The translations under genes were made by a program, and so were the position numbers. DNA of 64,000 nucleotides from assembly GCA_017623215.1 (NCBI GenBank), contig JAGAPO010000041.1, forward strand, positions 33,305 to 97,304. Reading direction: 5' to 3'. The stretch is from Lachnospiraceae bacterium. Its GTDB lineage: Bacteria > Bacillota > Clostridia > Lachnospirales > Lachnospiraceae. The notes below the pieces were generated by a model. That model saw only the letters and a program-made list of their open reading frames with translations. It searched no databases and was not told the DNA's origin. The stretch's first letter is position 1. Each line of letters starts with the position of its first letter. Below are positions 44,250 through 53,176 of the stretch, piece after piece.

Positions 44250-45956
44250 ATGCGGAAAGTAACATTTGGTACTCCGGAAGAGATTGTACCGTCCCAATTT
44301 TGTAAGGGGCTTGCCTATCAGGAGACCGAGATACAGTATGACGTAACCAAGTTTAAGTTCAGGGAGACAAAGCGCGGATGTCTGTTAGAGTTCCCGATTG
44401 AGCAGGACGAGCAGATCTATGGATTTGGTCTGCAGTTAAAGGGCTTTAATCATAAGAGCCATAAGCTTACGCTTCGGGCGAATTCCGACCCGGTGGCGAA
44501 TACGGGTGATTCGCACGCGCCGGTTCCGTTCTTTGTGACGACAAAGGGCTACGGAATGTATCTTGATACGGCAAGATATATTGAGGTATGCTGCGGTTAC
44601 GGTAAGAACACGAACCGCCCGCCGGAACCCAATAATACGATTATCGCGACCGCAGAGGATCTGTATAAAAAATGCGGCCTGAAGGAGACTTCGGTAATGT
44701 CGATTGAGATTCCGGTTGCGAAGGGTGTGGATGTGTACATATTTGAGGGTGAGAATATCCTGGATATTGTGTCGCAGTACAATATGTTCTCCGGCGGCGG
44801 ATGTCAGGTTCCGGAGTGGGGACTTGGGGTTATCTACCGCATGTATGCGAAGTTCACGGATAAAGAAGTGATGAATCTGGCGGATTATTTCCGTGAGAGG
44901 GAGATCCCGGTTGATATTATCGGTCTGGAGCCCGGCTGGCAGTCAAGCTCGTATTCCTGCTCGTATGTGTGGGATGAGGAACGGTATCCGGAGTACGGGA
45001 AGATGATTGCGCATCTGAAGGAGCAGGGATATCATATCAACCTTTGGGAGCATGCATTCGTGAACGCGGTATCTCCGATATATAAGCCGCTGCAGAAGTA
45101 CTGCGGCGATTACGAGGTCTGGAAGGGGCTGATTCCGGATCTGTCGATTCCGGAGGCGAGAGATATCTTCGCGGATTACCATAAGAAGAATCTGGTGGAG
45201 CTTGGAATCGACGGCTTTAAGTTAGATGAGTGCGATAACAGTGATTTTGTGCATGACTGGAGCTTCCCGAACTGTACGGAGTTCCCGGGCGGTATGGACG
45301 GCGAGCAGTATCACCAGATGTTCGGAACGTTATATATGCAGACGATTCTGCAGGCACTGGATGGAAGGGAGACCCTTTCTGAGGTGCGCAATGCGGGGGC
45401 CCTCGCGGCAAGCTATCCGTTCGTGCTGTACAGTGATTTATATGATCATAAGGATTTCATCCGGGGCGTGGTGAATTCCGGGTTCTCGGGGCTTCTTTGG
45501 ACGCCGGAGGTGCGTGAGGCAAGGAGCAGGAAGGAGTTCCTGCGCAGATTGCAGTCGAACGTATTCTCGTGTCAGTGCCTGATTAACGCATGGTATCTGG
45601 ATAAGGCGCCGTGGCTTGCATTTGACTGCGAGGACGAGGTAAGAGAGCTTCTGAACGTCCGTCACAGCCTGATTCCGATGCTGAAAAAGGCATTTGATGA
45701 ATATAAGGAGACCGGCAAGCCTCCGATTCGCGCGTTGGTTGCCGATTACACGGAGGATTCCGAGACCTGGGCACTGGAGGATGAATATATTTTCTGTGAC
45801 AATCTGATTGTGGCTCCGATGACGGCGGCACAGGATTCCAGAAAAGTATATCTGCCGGAGGGAAGCTGGAGAGATTACTGGACGAAAGAGCCGGCAGCGA
45901 GCGGCTGGAGAACAGTAGAGACGGATCAGATTCCGGTATTTGAGAAAGCCGAATAG
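44250..45956 (+). CDS. GH31 alpha-glycosidase (possibly alpha-xylosidase)
   Basis: This 568-residue cytoplasmic GH31 enzyme has an N-terminal beta domain (EQDEQIYGFGLQLKGFNHKS) and the barrel from QVPEWGLGVIYRMYAKFTDK. The nucleophile is Asp326 in DGFKLDECD. SGFSGLLWTPEVREAR lies in the acid/base region. The C-terminal sandwich ends early at VFEKAE, so the protein is shorter than most GH31 enzymes (usually 650-800). This may be a short subfamily or loss of the distal domain. Its neighbours (GH95, GH2, acetylesterases, GH94) suggest alpha-xylosidase activity on xyloglucan pieces, but the sequence alone does not separate xylosidase from glucosidase. Confidence 0.85.
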   Translation: MRKVTFGTPEEIVPSQFCKGLAYQETEIQYDVTKFKFRETKRGCLLEFPIEQDEQIYGFGLQLKGFNHKSHKLTLRANSDPVANTGDSHAPVPFFVTTKGYGMYLDTARYIEVCCGYGKNTNRPPEPNNTIIATAEDLYKKCGLKETSVMSIEIPVAKGVDVYIFEGENILDIVSQYNMFSGGGCQVPEWGLGVIYRMYAKFTDKEVMNLADYFREREIPVDIIGLEPGWQSSSYSCSYVWDEERYPEYGKMIAHLKEQGYHINLWEHAFVNAVSPIYKPLQKYCGDYEVWKGLIPDLSIPEARDIFADYHKKNLVELGIDGFKLDECDNSDFVHDWSFPNCTEFPGGMDGEQYHQMFGTLYMQTILQALDGRETLSEVRNAGALAASYPFVLYSDLYDHKDFIRGVVNSGFSGLLWTPEVREARSRKEFLRRLQSNVFSCQCLINAWYLDKAPWLAFDCEDEVRELLNVRHSLIPMLKKAFDEYKETGKPPIRALVADYTEDSETWALEDEYIFCDNLIVAPMTAAQDSRKVYLPEGSWRDYWTKEPAASGWRTVETDQIPVFEKAE

Positions 45957-45974
45957 GTTAGGGGGAGGCAAAGC

Positions 45975-47156
45975 ATGGATTTCACAAATCTGAAGAAGTT
46001 TATGGATCATATGGCGGCGGAGCGCACGCCCGGCAATGCGGCGGTTGTATACCTGGGAGGAAAGCAGGTATTTCGCTATGCGTGCGGGTATTCGGATCTG
46101 GATACGAAGCAGGAGCTGACAGGGGATGAGATGTTCAACATCTATTCCTGTTCCAAGATTACGACGGTCACGGCTGCGACACAGCTGTTGGAGCAGGGAA
46201 AGATCCTGATAACGGATCCGGTATCCGATTATATCCCGGAATATAAGGAGATGTACATTAAGACAGCGGACGGCGAGCTGGTAAAAGCGAAAAATCCGAT
46301 TCTGGTAGGGGATTTGTTCTCGATGACGGCAGGCCTTACCTATAATATGAATTCGGCTGCTTTTCAAAAGGCGAAGGAGTTAACGAACGGAAAGATGGAT
46401 ACGGTTACGGTTGCACGCTGTATTGCGTCGGATCCGATTTCCTTTGAGCCGGGAACGCGCTGGCAGTACAGCCTTTGTCACGATGTGCTGGCGGCGCTGG
46501 TCAGCGTGGTGTCCGGTCAGAAGTTCCGCGATTATGTGAAGGAACATATTTTTGATCCGCTCGGAATGAAGGATTGTGTCTATCATCACACGGACGAGGT
46601 GCTGGCGAGGATGGCGCCTCTGTATTCCTTTGTGCCGAAGGACAGTCCGGATTATGATATTGTAGAAGCGCAGAAGTATGGGAATGCAAAAGAGGGCAGC
46701 TTCAAAAAGCAGGACAAGGGCCTTGGGAATTTTGTTCTGGGTGAGGAATATGACAGCGGCGGCGCGGGAATTACGACGACGATGGATGAGTATGTGAAAT
46801 TGATGGCGGCGCTTGCGAACTATGGCAAAGGTCTGAACGGAGAGAGGATACTGGCTCCATATTCGGTGGATCTGATGAGGACGAACCGGCTGAATGAGCA
46901 GCAGCTGGCAAGCTTTAACTGGAGACAGCTGATCGGTTATGGCTACGGTCTGGGAGTGCGGACACATATCAATCCGGCCAAATCGGGTATGCTCAGCAGC
47001 CTTGGTGAGTTCGGATGGGGCGGCGCGGCAGGCGCGACTGCCATTATCGATCCGAAGCTGAATCTGGGTGTCTTTTATGTACAGCATACGCTGAATCCGA
47101 GAGAAGAGTATTATCAGCCGAGACTGAAGAATGCGGTGTATTCCTGCTTAGATTAG
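45975..47156 (+). CDS. Serine hydrolase of the beta-lactamase (class C/EstB) family
   Basis: The protein has 393 residues and no signal peptide. The SxxK motif is S58-C-S-K61 in NIYSCSKITT. The Tyr motif is near WQYSLCHDVLAAL, where the usual Asn is replaced. GWGGAAGATAIIDP is the family's third region. Such proteins are often esterases rather than antibiotic-degrading enzymes, and a cytoplasmic member inside a glycan locus is more likely to cleave an ester. GGGAGG precedes the ATG, and the gene follows GH31 by 18 nt, so they share a transcript. Confidence 0.82.
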   Translation: MDFTNLKKFMDHMAAERTPGNAAVVYLGGKQVFRYACGYSDLDTKQELTGDEMFNIYSCSKITTVTAATQLLEQGKILITDPVSDYIPEYKEMYIKTADGELVKAKNPILVGDLFSMTAGLTYNMNSAAFQKAKELTNGKMDTVTVARCIASDPISFEPGTRWQYSLCHDVLAALVSVVSGQKFRDYVKEHIFDPLGMKDCVYHHTDEVLARMAPLYSFVPKDSPDYDIVEAQKYGNAKEGSFKKQDKGLGNFVLGEEYDSGGAGITTTMDEYVKLMAALANYGKGLNGERILAPYSVDLMRTNRLNEQQLASFNWRQLIGYGYGLGVRTHINPAKSGMLSSLGEFGWGGAAGATAIIDPKLNLGVFYVQHTLNPREEYYQPRLKNAVYSCLD

Positions 47157-47188
47157 CGTGGGATAGCGTAATAGAATGGAGGATCGCG

Positions 47189-47926
47189 ATGGAAGAGAGA
47201 TGGAATGGATTTTTAATGCGGAATTATCAGTTCGAAGAGCATGATGCGATTGTGGTATTTCCGGAGGAAGGAACGGCGAACGGGTATCTGGCGGTTAAGA
47301 CAGAATATTGGGGAGCGTTTCCGAAGGTAGCGGAGATTGAATTACTGAAGAGAGGATTTCATCTGTGCTATATCAAGAATGACAACCGCTGGGGAGTGGA
47401 CGAGGATCTGGACAGGAAGGCGAGATTTATTCGTTCCGTTCAGATGGAGTATGGGTTAAAGCCCGGCTGCGTTCCGGTTGGAATGAGCTGTGGCGGACTG
47501 ATTGCAATTAAGCTTGCGGCAAGATATCCGGAGTTAATTGCCTGCCTGTATCTGGATGCGCCGGTTGTGAATTATATGAGCTGCCCGTGCGGATTTGGCA
47601 TCGGCAATCCGCTGAATGAGAAACGGGATATGTCGGAGATCCTTGGAGCACTGAAGTTAAATAGTGTCTCCGAGCTGCTTGCTTACCGCGATATGCCGCT
47701 TGATCATATCTGGGAGCTCGTGGAGGCGGAGATTCCGGTGGTTATGGTGGCCGGTGACAGCGACAAGGTTGTACCTTATTGTGAGAATGGTATTTTCCTG
47801 CAGAGGGCATATAAGGATGCCGGCGTGGAGATTGAGGTGTATATTAAGCCGGGCTGTGATCATCATCCGCACGGACTGGAGGATCCGACACCGGTGATCG
47901 ACTTTATTATGCGCCATTGTGAATAG
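47189..47926 (+). CDS. Alpha/beta hydrolase
   Basis: This 245-residue cytoplasmic hydrolase shows nucleophile elbow VGMSCGGL, candidate acid in VMVAGDSDKVVPY and candidate histidine in GCDHHPHGL. The family includes esterases and acyl hydrolases; the substrate is not evident. ATG 47189 is preceded by GGAGGAT at 47179-47185. The frame is open back to 47015 inside the previous gene, but that part has no ribosome site and no family match. It continues the GH31 operon, 32 nt after the serine hydrolase. Confidence 0.82.
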   Translation: MEERWNGFLMRNYQFEEHDAIVVFPEEGTANGYLAVKTEYWGAFPKVAEIELLKRGFHLCYIKNDNRWGVDEDLDRKARFIRSVQMEYGLKPGCVPVGMSCGGLIAIKLAARYPELIACLYLDAPVVNYMSCPCGFGIGNPLNEKRDMSEILGALKLNSVSELLAYRDMPLDHIWELVEAEIPVVMVAGDSDKVVPYCENGIFLQRAYKDAGVEIEVYIKPGCDHHPHGLEDPTPVIDFIMRHCE

Positions 47927-48065
47927 AGGAATCGTTCGCGGAAGGACGGCATCAGGTTCCGGATAGAATAGGACCGGTCAGGAAGAAGGCGATAGTAATT
48001 TTATATTTTATAATAAATTACGGCTGCCGGATACGGTGTGCCGAAGAAAATGGAGGAGACAAGAC

Positions 48066-48692
48066 ATGAAGACAATTTTATTCCAGGGAGATTCGATTAC
48101 GGATGCGGGACGTTCCAGAGACAATAACGATAATCTGGGAATTGGGTATCCGACCTTAGTAAAGGGAGCACTCGGATTTGAAAAGCCCGGCGAATACACC
48201 TTTATTAACAAGGGCATCAGCGGCAATCGAGTGGTTGACCTGTATGCCAGAATTAAAGCCGATATTATCAATCTGGAGCCGGATGTTATGAGTATTCTGA
48301 TCGGTGTTAATGATGTGTGGCACGAGCTTCCGGGACGGAACGGCGTAGACGCGGAGAAGTATTTTAAGATTTACTGCATGCTGATTGAGGAGATTAAGGA
48401 GGCGCTTCCGAATATTCAGATTATGATTCTGGAGCCGTTTGTATTGAAGGGATCCGCGACAGAGGAAAGATGGGATGTGTTCTGTCCGGAAGTATTGAAG
48501 AGAGCCGAAAAAGCAAAAGCAGTTGCTGAAAAATATAATCTGACCTTTATCCCGCTCCAGGATAAGTTCGATGCGGCCGAGAAGGTGTGCCCGGCGGATT
48601 ACTGGCTGAGAGACGGCGTTCATCCGACGACGGCAGGTCATGAATTGATTAAGAGAGAATGGATTCAGGCATTCGAGGGAGCAGCGTTATGA
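48066..48692 (+). CDS. SGNH/GDSL acetylesterase-like protein
   Basis: A compact 208-residue SGNH hydrolase with block I LFQGDSITDAG, block III LIGVNDVWHE and block V LRDGVHPTTAGH. It resembles rhamnogalacturonan-acetylesterase-type and related single-domain enzymes and has no signal peptide. With the SASA protein and the SGNH protein at 42903 it is the third candidate deacetylase of the locus. GGAGGA at 48051-48056 supports ATG 48066. An AT-rich TATAAT at 48009-48014 in the preceding 139-nt gap could be a minor promoter, but its -35 is poor. The stop overlaps the next start (ATGA). Confidence 0.87.
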   Translation: MKTILFQGDSITDAGRSRDNNDNLGIGYPTLVKGALGFEKPGEYTFINKGISGNRVVDLYARIKADIINLEPDVMSILIGVNDVWHELPGRNGVDAEKYFKIYCMLIEEIKEALPNIQIMILEPFVLKGSATEERWDVFCPEVLKRAEKAKAVAEKYNLTFIPLQDKFDAAEKVCPADYWLRDGVHPTTAGHELIKREWIQAFEGAAL

Positions 48693-49771
48693 TGAAGACA
48701 GAACCGGTGGTATTTGCAGTACATGACACCTATCACATTATGGTTCCGGTGACAACGGAGTCCATGATGTGGGTGAAGATTGGCGAAAAAGAGTATTATG
48801 ATGAGTCGAACGGAATTATGCGTTCCAGAACCCGGATTCACAGAATGATAGTGCCGAGAAAAGAGCTAAATGAGGCGAAGAGCTATACGATCTGCGAGGA
48901 AGAGATTGTGGAGCGAAAGGCATATTATACCGAGACCGGTGAGATTACGGAGACGACCTTTGCGTTCCGTCCGGTAAAGAACGGACCGGTTCGCTGCTAC
49001 CATATTTCCGATACGCATAATAAGTCGGTTGAGCCGGTTCAGGCTGCCAAGACGTATGGGGAGATAGATTTCCTGATTATGAACGGCGATATTCCGGACA
49101 GCAGCGATAAGATTGAGTATTTTGATACAATCTATGAGATTGCGGCCGGGGTTACGCATGGACAGATTCCGGTGGTATTTGCGAGAGGCAATCATGATCT
49201 GAGAGGGCTGTGCGCGGAGATGATTGCGGATTATACGCCGAACGAGAATGGGCTTACCTATTATTCCTTCCGGATTGGCGATATCTGGGGAATTGCGCTC
49301 GACTGCGCCGAGGATAAGGACGATACCAGCGTCGAGTACGGACATACCGTGCGCTGCCATGCATTTCGCGAACGCCAGACTGCGTTCATTAAGCGGGTGA
49401 TTGCGGATAAGGAGTATCTGGAGCCGGGAGTGAAGCGCAGAATTGTGGTAGTTCACAATCCATTTACGATGCGGCATAAAGGAATCTTCGATATTGAGAC
49501 AGAGACGTATTCGGAGTGGGCAAGGCTCCTGAAGGAGCACATCAAGCCGGATGTTATGATCTGCGGTCATATGCATTATCTGGATATTCATATGCCTGGC
49601 TGCGAGCAGGATAATCTGGGACAGCCCTGCCCGGTTATTGTCGGAGCGACGGTCAAATATAAGGAGCCTTACTTCGCAGGAGCGGGAATCGAATTCGGCG
49701 AGGACGAGGTGGTTGTCAGCTTCACGGATAATGAAGGGGCGACACTTGGGGTTCATACGATAAAGTTATAA
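48689..49771 (+). CDS. Calcineurin-like metallophosphoesterase
   Basis: This 360-residue protein has a beta-rich N-terminal domain of about 105 residues (FN3-like) and a two-metal phosphoesterase core: YHISDTHNK, MNGDIPD, FARGNHDLRG, VVHNPF and CGHMHYLD, covering the metal and phosphate ligands. There is no signal peptide. The natural substrate is unknown; at the end of a glycan operon it might act on a phosphorylated sugar. ATG 48689 overlaps the esterase stop, which indicates translational coupling. A strong terminator follows. Confidence 0.85.
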   Translation: MMKTEPVVFAVHDTYHIMVPVTTESMMWVKIGEKEYYDESNGIMRSRTRIHRMIVPRKELNEAKSYTICEEEIVERKAYYTETGEITETTFAFRPVKNGPVRCYHISDTHNKSVEPVQAAKTYGEIDFLIMNGDIPDSSDKIEYFDTIYEIAAGVTHGQIPVVFARGNHDLRGLCAEMIADYTPNENGLTYYSFRIGDIWGIALDCAEDKDDTSVEYGHTVRCHAFRERQTAFIKRVIADKEYLEPGVKRRIVVVHNPFTMRHKGIFDIETETYSEWARLLKEHIKPDVMICGHMHYLDIHMPGCEQDNLGQPCPVIVGATVKYKEPYFAGAGIEFGEDEVVVSFTDNEGATLGVHTIKL

Positions 49772-49777
49772 ACAACG

Positions 49778-49857
49778 AAAAACAAGTCAGGACATCTGTT
49801 CTACATATGTAGTGTTGATATAATACACTTGTAGAACAGCGTTCTGACTTGTTTTTT
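49778..49857. terminator. Bidirectional terminator between convergent operons
   Basis: AAAACAAGTCAG (from about 49779) pairs with CTGACTTGTTTT (from 49844), and further arms CTGTTCTAC and GTAGAACAG extend a long interrupted stem. T6 at 49852-49857 serves the plus strand and the A run at 49778-49782 the minus strand, suiting both the metallophosphoesterase and lysC genes. Confidence 0.8.
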
Positions 49858-49925
49858 GTCATCAATTCTCGCAGTAAGAAGAAATATCGAGCCTTTCACG
49901 ACAAAAGAAATAATCTTTTCATGCT

Positions 49926-51248
49926 TTACAGCTGCGCCGTAATAAAAATATCATAAATCGCCTTAATCGCAGTCTCAAAATCCGCATTCTTAACACCGAT
50001 GATAATATTAAGCTCGGACGATCCCTGGTCGATCATCTTGACGTTGATATGTGCATGAGCGAGAGCAGAGAAGATTCTTCCTGCGGTTCCTCTGGTAGCG
50101 CGCATACCGCGTCCAACAACGGCAATCAGAGCGAGATCGGATTCCATCTCAACGGTGTCGGGCTGTACCGCGCGGTGGATGCCTGCTATAACGGACTGTT
50201 CATACTCCTCGAACTCATCCTGGTGCACGAAGATAGTCATAGTATCAATGCCGGAGGGCATATGCTCGAAGGAGATGCCGTATTTTTCAAATACGCCAAG
50301 AACCTTTCTTCCGAATCCGACTTCGGCGTTCATCATCGCCTTATCAATATTGATCGAGCAGAAGCCCTTCTTGCCGGCGATACCGGTAATCGTGTACTTG
50401 GGCTGACGGCAGGTGCTCTCTACAATCAGGGTTCCCTTATCCTCAGGGTGATTCGTATTGCGGATATTAATCGGGATTCCTTCTTTTCTTACCGGGAAAA
50501 TCGCATCCTCATGGAGCACGCTTGCACCCATGTAGGAGAGCTCGCGAAGCTCGCGGTAGGTGATGGTCTCGATTACCTCAGGGTTCTTAATGATACGGGG
50601 ATCCGCTACCAGGAAACCGGATACATCGGTCCAGTTCTCGTACATATCCGCGTGGATTGCGCGGGCCACGATGGAACCGGTAATATCCGAACCGCCTCTT
50701 GAGAAGGTCCTAACGGTGCCGTCGTGCTTTGAACCATAGAAGCCGGGAATCACGGCACGCTTTACATTGGCAAGTCGTTCGCTGAGCTTCTCGTTCGTGT
50801 AATCGGACTCAAAATTGCCGTCCTCATCGAAGAAGATGACCTCTGCAGCGTCTACAAAGGCATAGCCGAGATAAGCGGCCATTACAATTCCGTTCAGGTA
50901 TTCACCGCGGGATGCCGCATAATCCCTGCCTGCTTTTGCCTTGAAATTCTCTTCAATCCCTGCGAATTCCTTATCCAGGCTGATGGTAAGGGCAAGACCC
51001 GTAATAATCTCGTCATAGCGCGCTTTGATCTTTGCGAGATCCGCGCTGAAGTCCGTTTCTTCCTCTGCCTTCGCATAGCAGGCATATAACATATCGGTAA
51101 CTTTTTCGTCTCCGCTGAACCGCTTCCCGGGTGCGGAGGGAACGACATAACGTCTGGTTACATCCGCGCGGATGATATCGCCGACCTTCTGGAATTGCTC
51201 GGCATTCGCCAGGGAGCTTCCGCCAAATTTAACAACCTTTTTCATCAT
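49926..51248 (-). CDS. lysC: Aspartate kinase
   Basis: The enzyme makes aspartyl phosphate, the first step toward lysine, threonine and methionine. The 440-residue protein starts with KVVKFGGSSLANAEQF (nucleotide and substrate binding). It has SRGGSDITGSIVARA and the C-terminal ACT regulatory pair (ITGIAGKKGFCSINIDKA and LIAVVGRGMRATRGTAG), so it is the monofunctional, feedback-regulated type. Two start codons stand side by side (51248 and 51245) behind a GAGGA site; either is possible. It has its own promoter and a leader of about 50 nt, with no room for a lysine riboswitch. It is unrelated to the glycan locus. Confidence 0.95.
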   Translation of the reverse strand: MMKKVVKFGGSSLANAEQFQKVGDIIRADVTRRYVVPSAPGKRFSGDEKVTDMLYACYAKAEEETDFSADLAKIKARYDEIITGLALTISLDKEFAGIEENFKAKAGRDYAASRGEYLNGIVMAAYLGYAFVDAAEVIFFDEDGNFESDYTNEKLSERLANVKRAVIPGFYGSKHDGTVRTFSRGGSDITGSIVARAIHADMYENWTDVSGFLVADPRIIKNPEVIETITYRELRELSYMGASVLHEDAIFPVRKEGIPINIRNTNHPEDKGTLIVESTCRQPKYTITGIAGKKGFCSINIDKAMMNAEVGFGRKVLGVFEKYGISFEHMPSGIDTMTIFVHQDEFEEYEQSVIAGIHRAVQPDTVEMESDLALIAVVGRGMRATRGTAGRIFSALAHAHINVKMIDQGSSELNIIIGVKNADFETAIKAIYDIFITAQL

Positions 51249-51296
51249 AGTTCCTCACATTCTGCAGTAGTCTGTAATAATAATGATTTACTCGAC

Positions 51297-51325
51297 ATGA
51301 TACTGGAATTGGGATGTCTTGTCAA
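51297..51325 (-). promoter_or_regulatory. Promoter of lysC
   Basis: On the minus strand, TTGACA (complement of 51320-51325) and TATCAT (complement of 51297-51302) are separated by 17 nt, about 50 nt upstream of the start. This is close to consensus, suggesting steady expression. Confidence 0.75.
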
Positions 51326-51352
51326 GAGGATTTGCGAAAAAAGCAGGAGGGA

Positions 51353-51847
51353 CTATAATTTACCGCGAAGAAATGTAAGATAGTCAGCAATCTGAGCCGT
51401 ATCGCTGTCCAGGGAGGAGGCCTGATATTCCAGTTCAACAAGCTGATTCTTCAGCTTTAGAATCTGCTCGGAAAGCTGCTTCTTTTTACGGCTGTATTCC
51501 TGGGAGATTCGGTTCAGTTCGGAGATCAGAAGCAGCAGCTCTTCTCCCGAAGCGCCTTCATGTTCGCGAAGCACCGCATGCCAGTCGGGCAGGGCGGAGG
51601 TATTCTCCGGATCGGAAGCCCGAGTATCCTTTGCATTCGGATGCAGGTAACGATTTACCTCATCTTCCGTGAGAATGCCGCTTTGAATCAGGGATTCGAC
51701 CGGAATGGAATAGCCCTCTTTCTTTGAGGCAAATTTGGGAACCTCTATTTTATTTGCATTAATCCAGCGGCGTATTGTCTCCTCGTGTTTGGATTTAATA
51801 CGCGCGATATCTTTTACGGACAGATATCCGCCTTTTTTTTCATCCAT
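51353..51847 (-). CDS. Small HTH plus coiled-coil protein
   Basis: The 164-residue protein begins with a DNA-binding-like helix-turn-helix (GYLSVKDIARIKSKHEETIRRW, then INANKIEVPKF), similar to MerR or excisionase-type folds. After a short linker comes a long heptad-like helix (ISELNRISQEYSRKKKQLSE, continuing to about residue 150), probably a dimerising coiled coil. The start at 51847 is chosen because the family-like part begins there; 37 further codons upstream lie in the gap after the previous gene. Its ribosome site is weak. As the last gene behind two membrane proteins and an ATPase it may be their regulator or an adaptor. The palindrome at 54582 is a candidate site. Confidence 0.75.
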   Translation of the reverse strand: MDEKKGGYLSVKDIARIKSKHEETIRRWINANKIEVPKFASKKEGYSIPVESLIQSGILTEDEVNRYLHPNAKDTRASDPENTSALPDWHAVLREHEGASGEELLLLISELNRISQEYSRKKKQLSEQILKLKNQLVELEYQASSLDSDTAQIADYLTFLRGKL

Positions 51848-51932
51848 AGTTCTGCCTTGCCTTTCTTGAAATGAATTCGGATCAAACCGATTACACGGCT
51901 GCCTGCTCAGCTGGTGAAGCCGCCGTGAGTAT

Positions 51933-53138
51933 CTACCTCCCGCGGTTTTCTGCCACACAGGACTCGGTTACAGGAGTTTCGGTTTCAATGGGTTCCCCTG
52001 TCTCGGGACTTTCTTCTTTCTTTCGGGCTGCTTTGCATTCAGCATGCCGTGCACACAGCGCGGCCAGGCGTTTTGCCGCGATCTGACAGGCTTCGATGGC
52101 CTGCGGCCTCGCTGTGTGGAACAGATACTCTGCGAAATCGGAGATGTTCTCTGCATTGGCGAGGAGAGCAGCGAATATACCTGCGAAGGTTACGGTTCCG
52201 GCGAGTACGCCAAAGGAAAGATAGGCCTCGGCGATCAAAGCAGCGGTTCCGGCAGCGGCTGCGACAGAGAATCCGGCGATAGCAGCACCGAACAGAACGG
52301 AGACAAGCGTACTGATGATGGACTGCGCTTTTTCAAGACTCGTTCTTCCGCCGCGGATATCCTGAACAAGCTCGGCCAGATCCGAAATGGCAAGCACCTC
52401 GCAGGAAAGGAAGGAAAGCAGCTCTTCTGTGAATTCAGGGGCTTTTAATTCCTCCAGATCCCGCATGGTAAGGGTGCCAAGGCTGACCGCCTTATACAGC
52501 GCATATGTGTACAATAGATAGCGGGAGTCCTTTTCTTCAAGAGTCTTTTGCTGTTCGGGAGTTAATAGATTCTGCTCCAGGTAGTCGAGAACCGTCTGTG
52601 CCATTTCAACCGGGTGCGGCATGACAAGAGCGGATTCGGACGCAAGCAGCACTTCCTCGTAGAGTGCCTCAAGCTCCGCCTCGGAGGCTTCGGACGCATG
52701 ATTCATCCGGTCTGAGAATTCGGACTGGATTCCGGTCATAGCCTCCTCAAAGGAGAGCGAAAGCTCTTTCTTTAAGAGCGCGTCTCCGAGTGAAATGCAG
52801 GAGATCTTTAAAAAATAGGCCTTTGCCATTGCAAGAAGCTGATATTTCTGACTGAGCGTATAGGAGGGATTGGAGAGCAGAGCAGTAATAAAATGCTCCA
52901 GATACTGCTCCGGCAGCTCCTGCTCGGCCAGTTCCCGGTTCAGCTTATAATCCTGCTTAAGGGCCTCGAGCGTATGAATCAGCTCACAGGCTTCTTCCTT
53001 TGTCTTTCCAAAGGAGGCGATATAATCCTGAATGACCGCCTGGCTGACGGTCAAGCCGGATTCGATTCCGGCGGATAAATCGCGGATATATTCATGTACG
53101 ATGCGGACATCTTCTTCCGCAGCATAGGGATTAACCAT
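51933..53138 (-). CDS. Membrane-hairpin protein B, paralog of the upstream gene
   Basis: The product has 401 residues. The first 290 are helical and charged (LTVSQAVIQDYIASFGKTKE, LPEQYLEHFI, LSQKYQLLAM). Two or three hydrophobic helices follow near 295-350 (STLVSVLFGAAIAGFSVAAA, LSFGVLAGTVTFAGIFAALL), then a Cys/Ala-rich helix and a charged tail. It is colinear with the protein encoded just upstream, sharing LPE(E/Q)YL, QKY, YALYK and LFG. No known domain is recognised. AAAGAGGTG on the minus strand supports the start at 53138. It has a high Ala and Glu content and no signal peptide. Confidence 0.8.
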   Translation of the reverse strand: MVNPYAAEEDVRIVHEYIRDLSAGIESGLTVSQAVIQDYIASFGKTKEEACELIHTLEALKQDYKLNRELAEQELPEQYLEHFITALLSNPSYTLSQKYQLLAMAKAYFLKISCISLGDALLKKELSLSFEEAMTGIQSEFSDRMNHASEASEAELEALYEEVLLASESALVMPHPVEMAQTVLDYLEQNLLTPEQQKTLEEKDSRYLLYTYALYKAVSLGTLTMRDLEELKAPEFTEELLSFLSCEVLAISDLAELVQDIRGGRTSLEKAQSIISTLVSVLFGAAIAGFSVAAAAGTAALIAEAYLSFGVLAGTVTFAGIFAALLANAENISDFAEYLFHTARPQAIEACQIAAKRLAALCARHAECKAARKKEESPETGEPIETETPVTESCVAENRGR

Positions 53139-53176
53139 AGGGCACCTCTTTCTTTGGGGGAGTTTTTGGATGGAAG

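Noticed and set aside
51249..51300. Lysine riboswitch before lysC
   Set aside because: Only about 50 nt separate the promoter from the start codon, far too short for that riboswitch.
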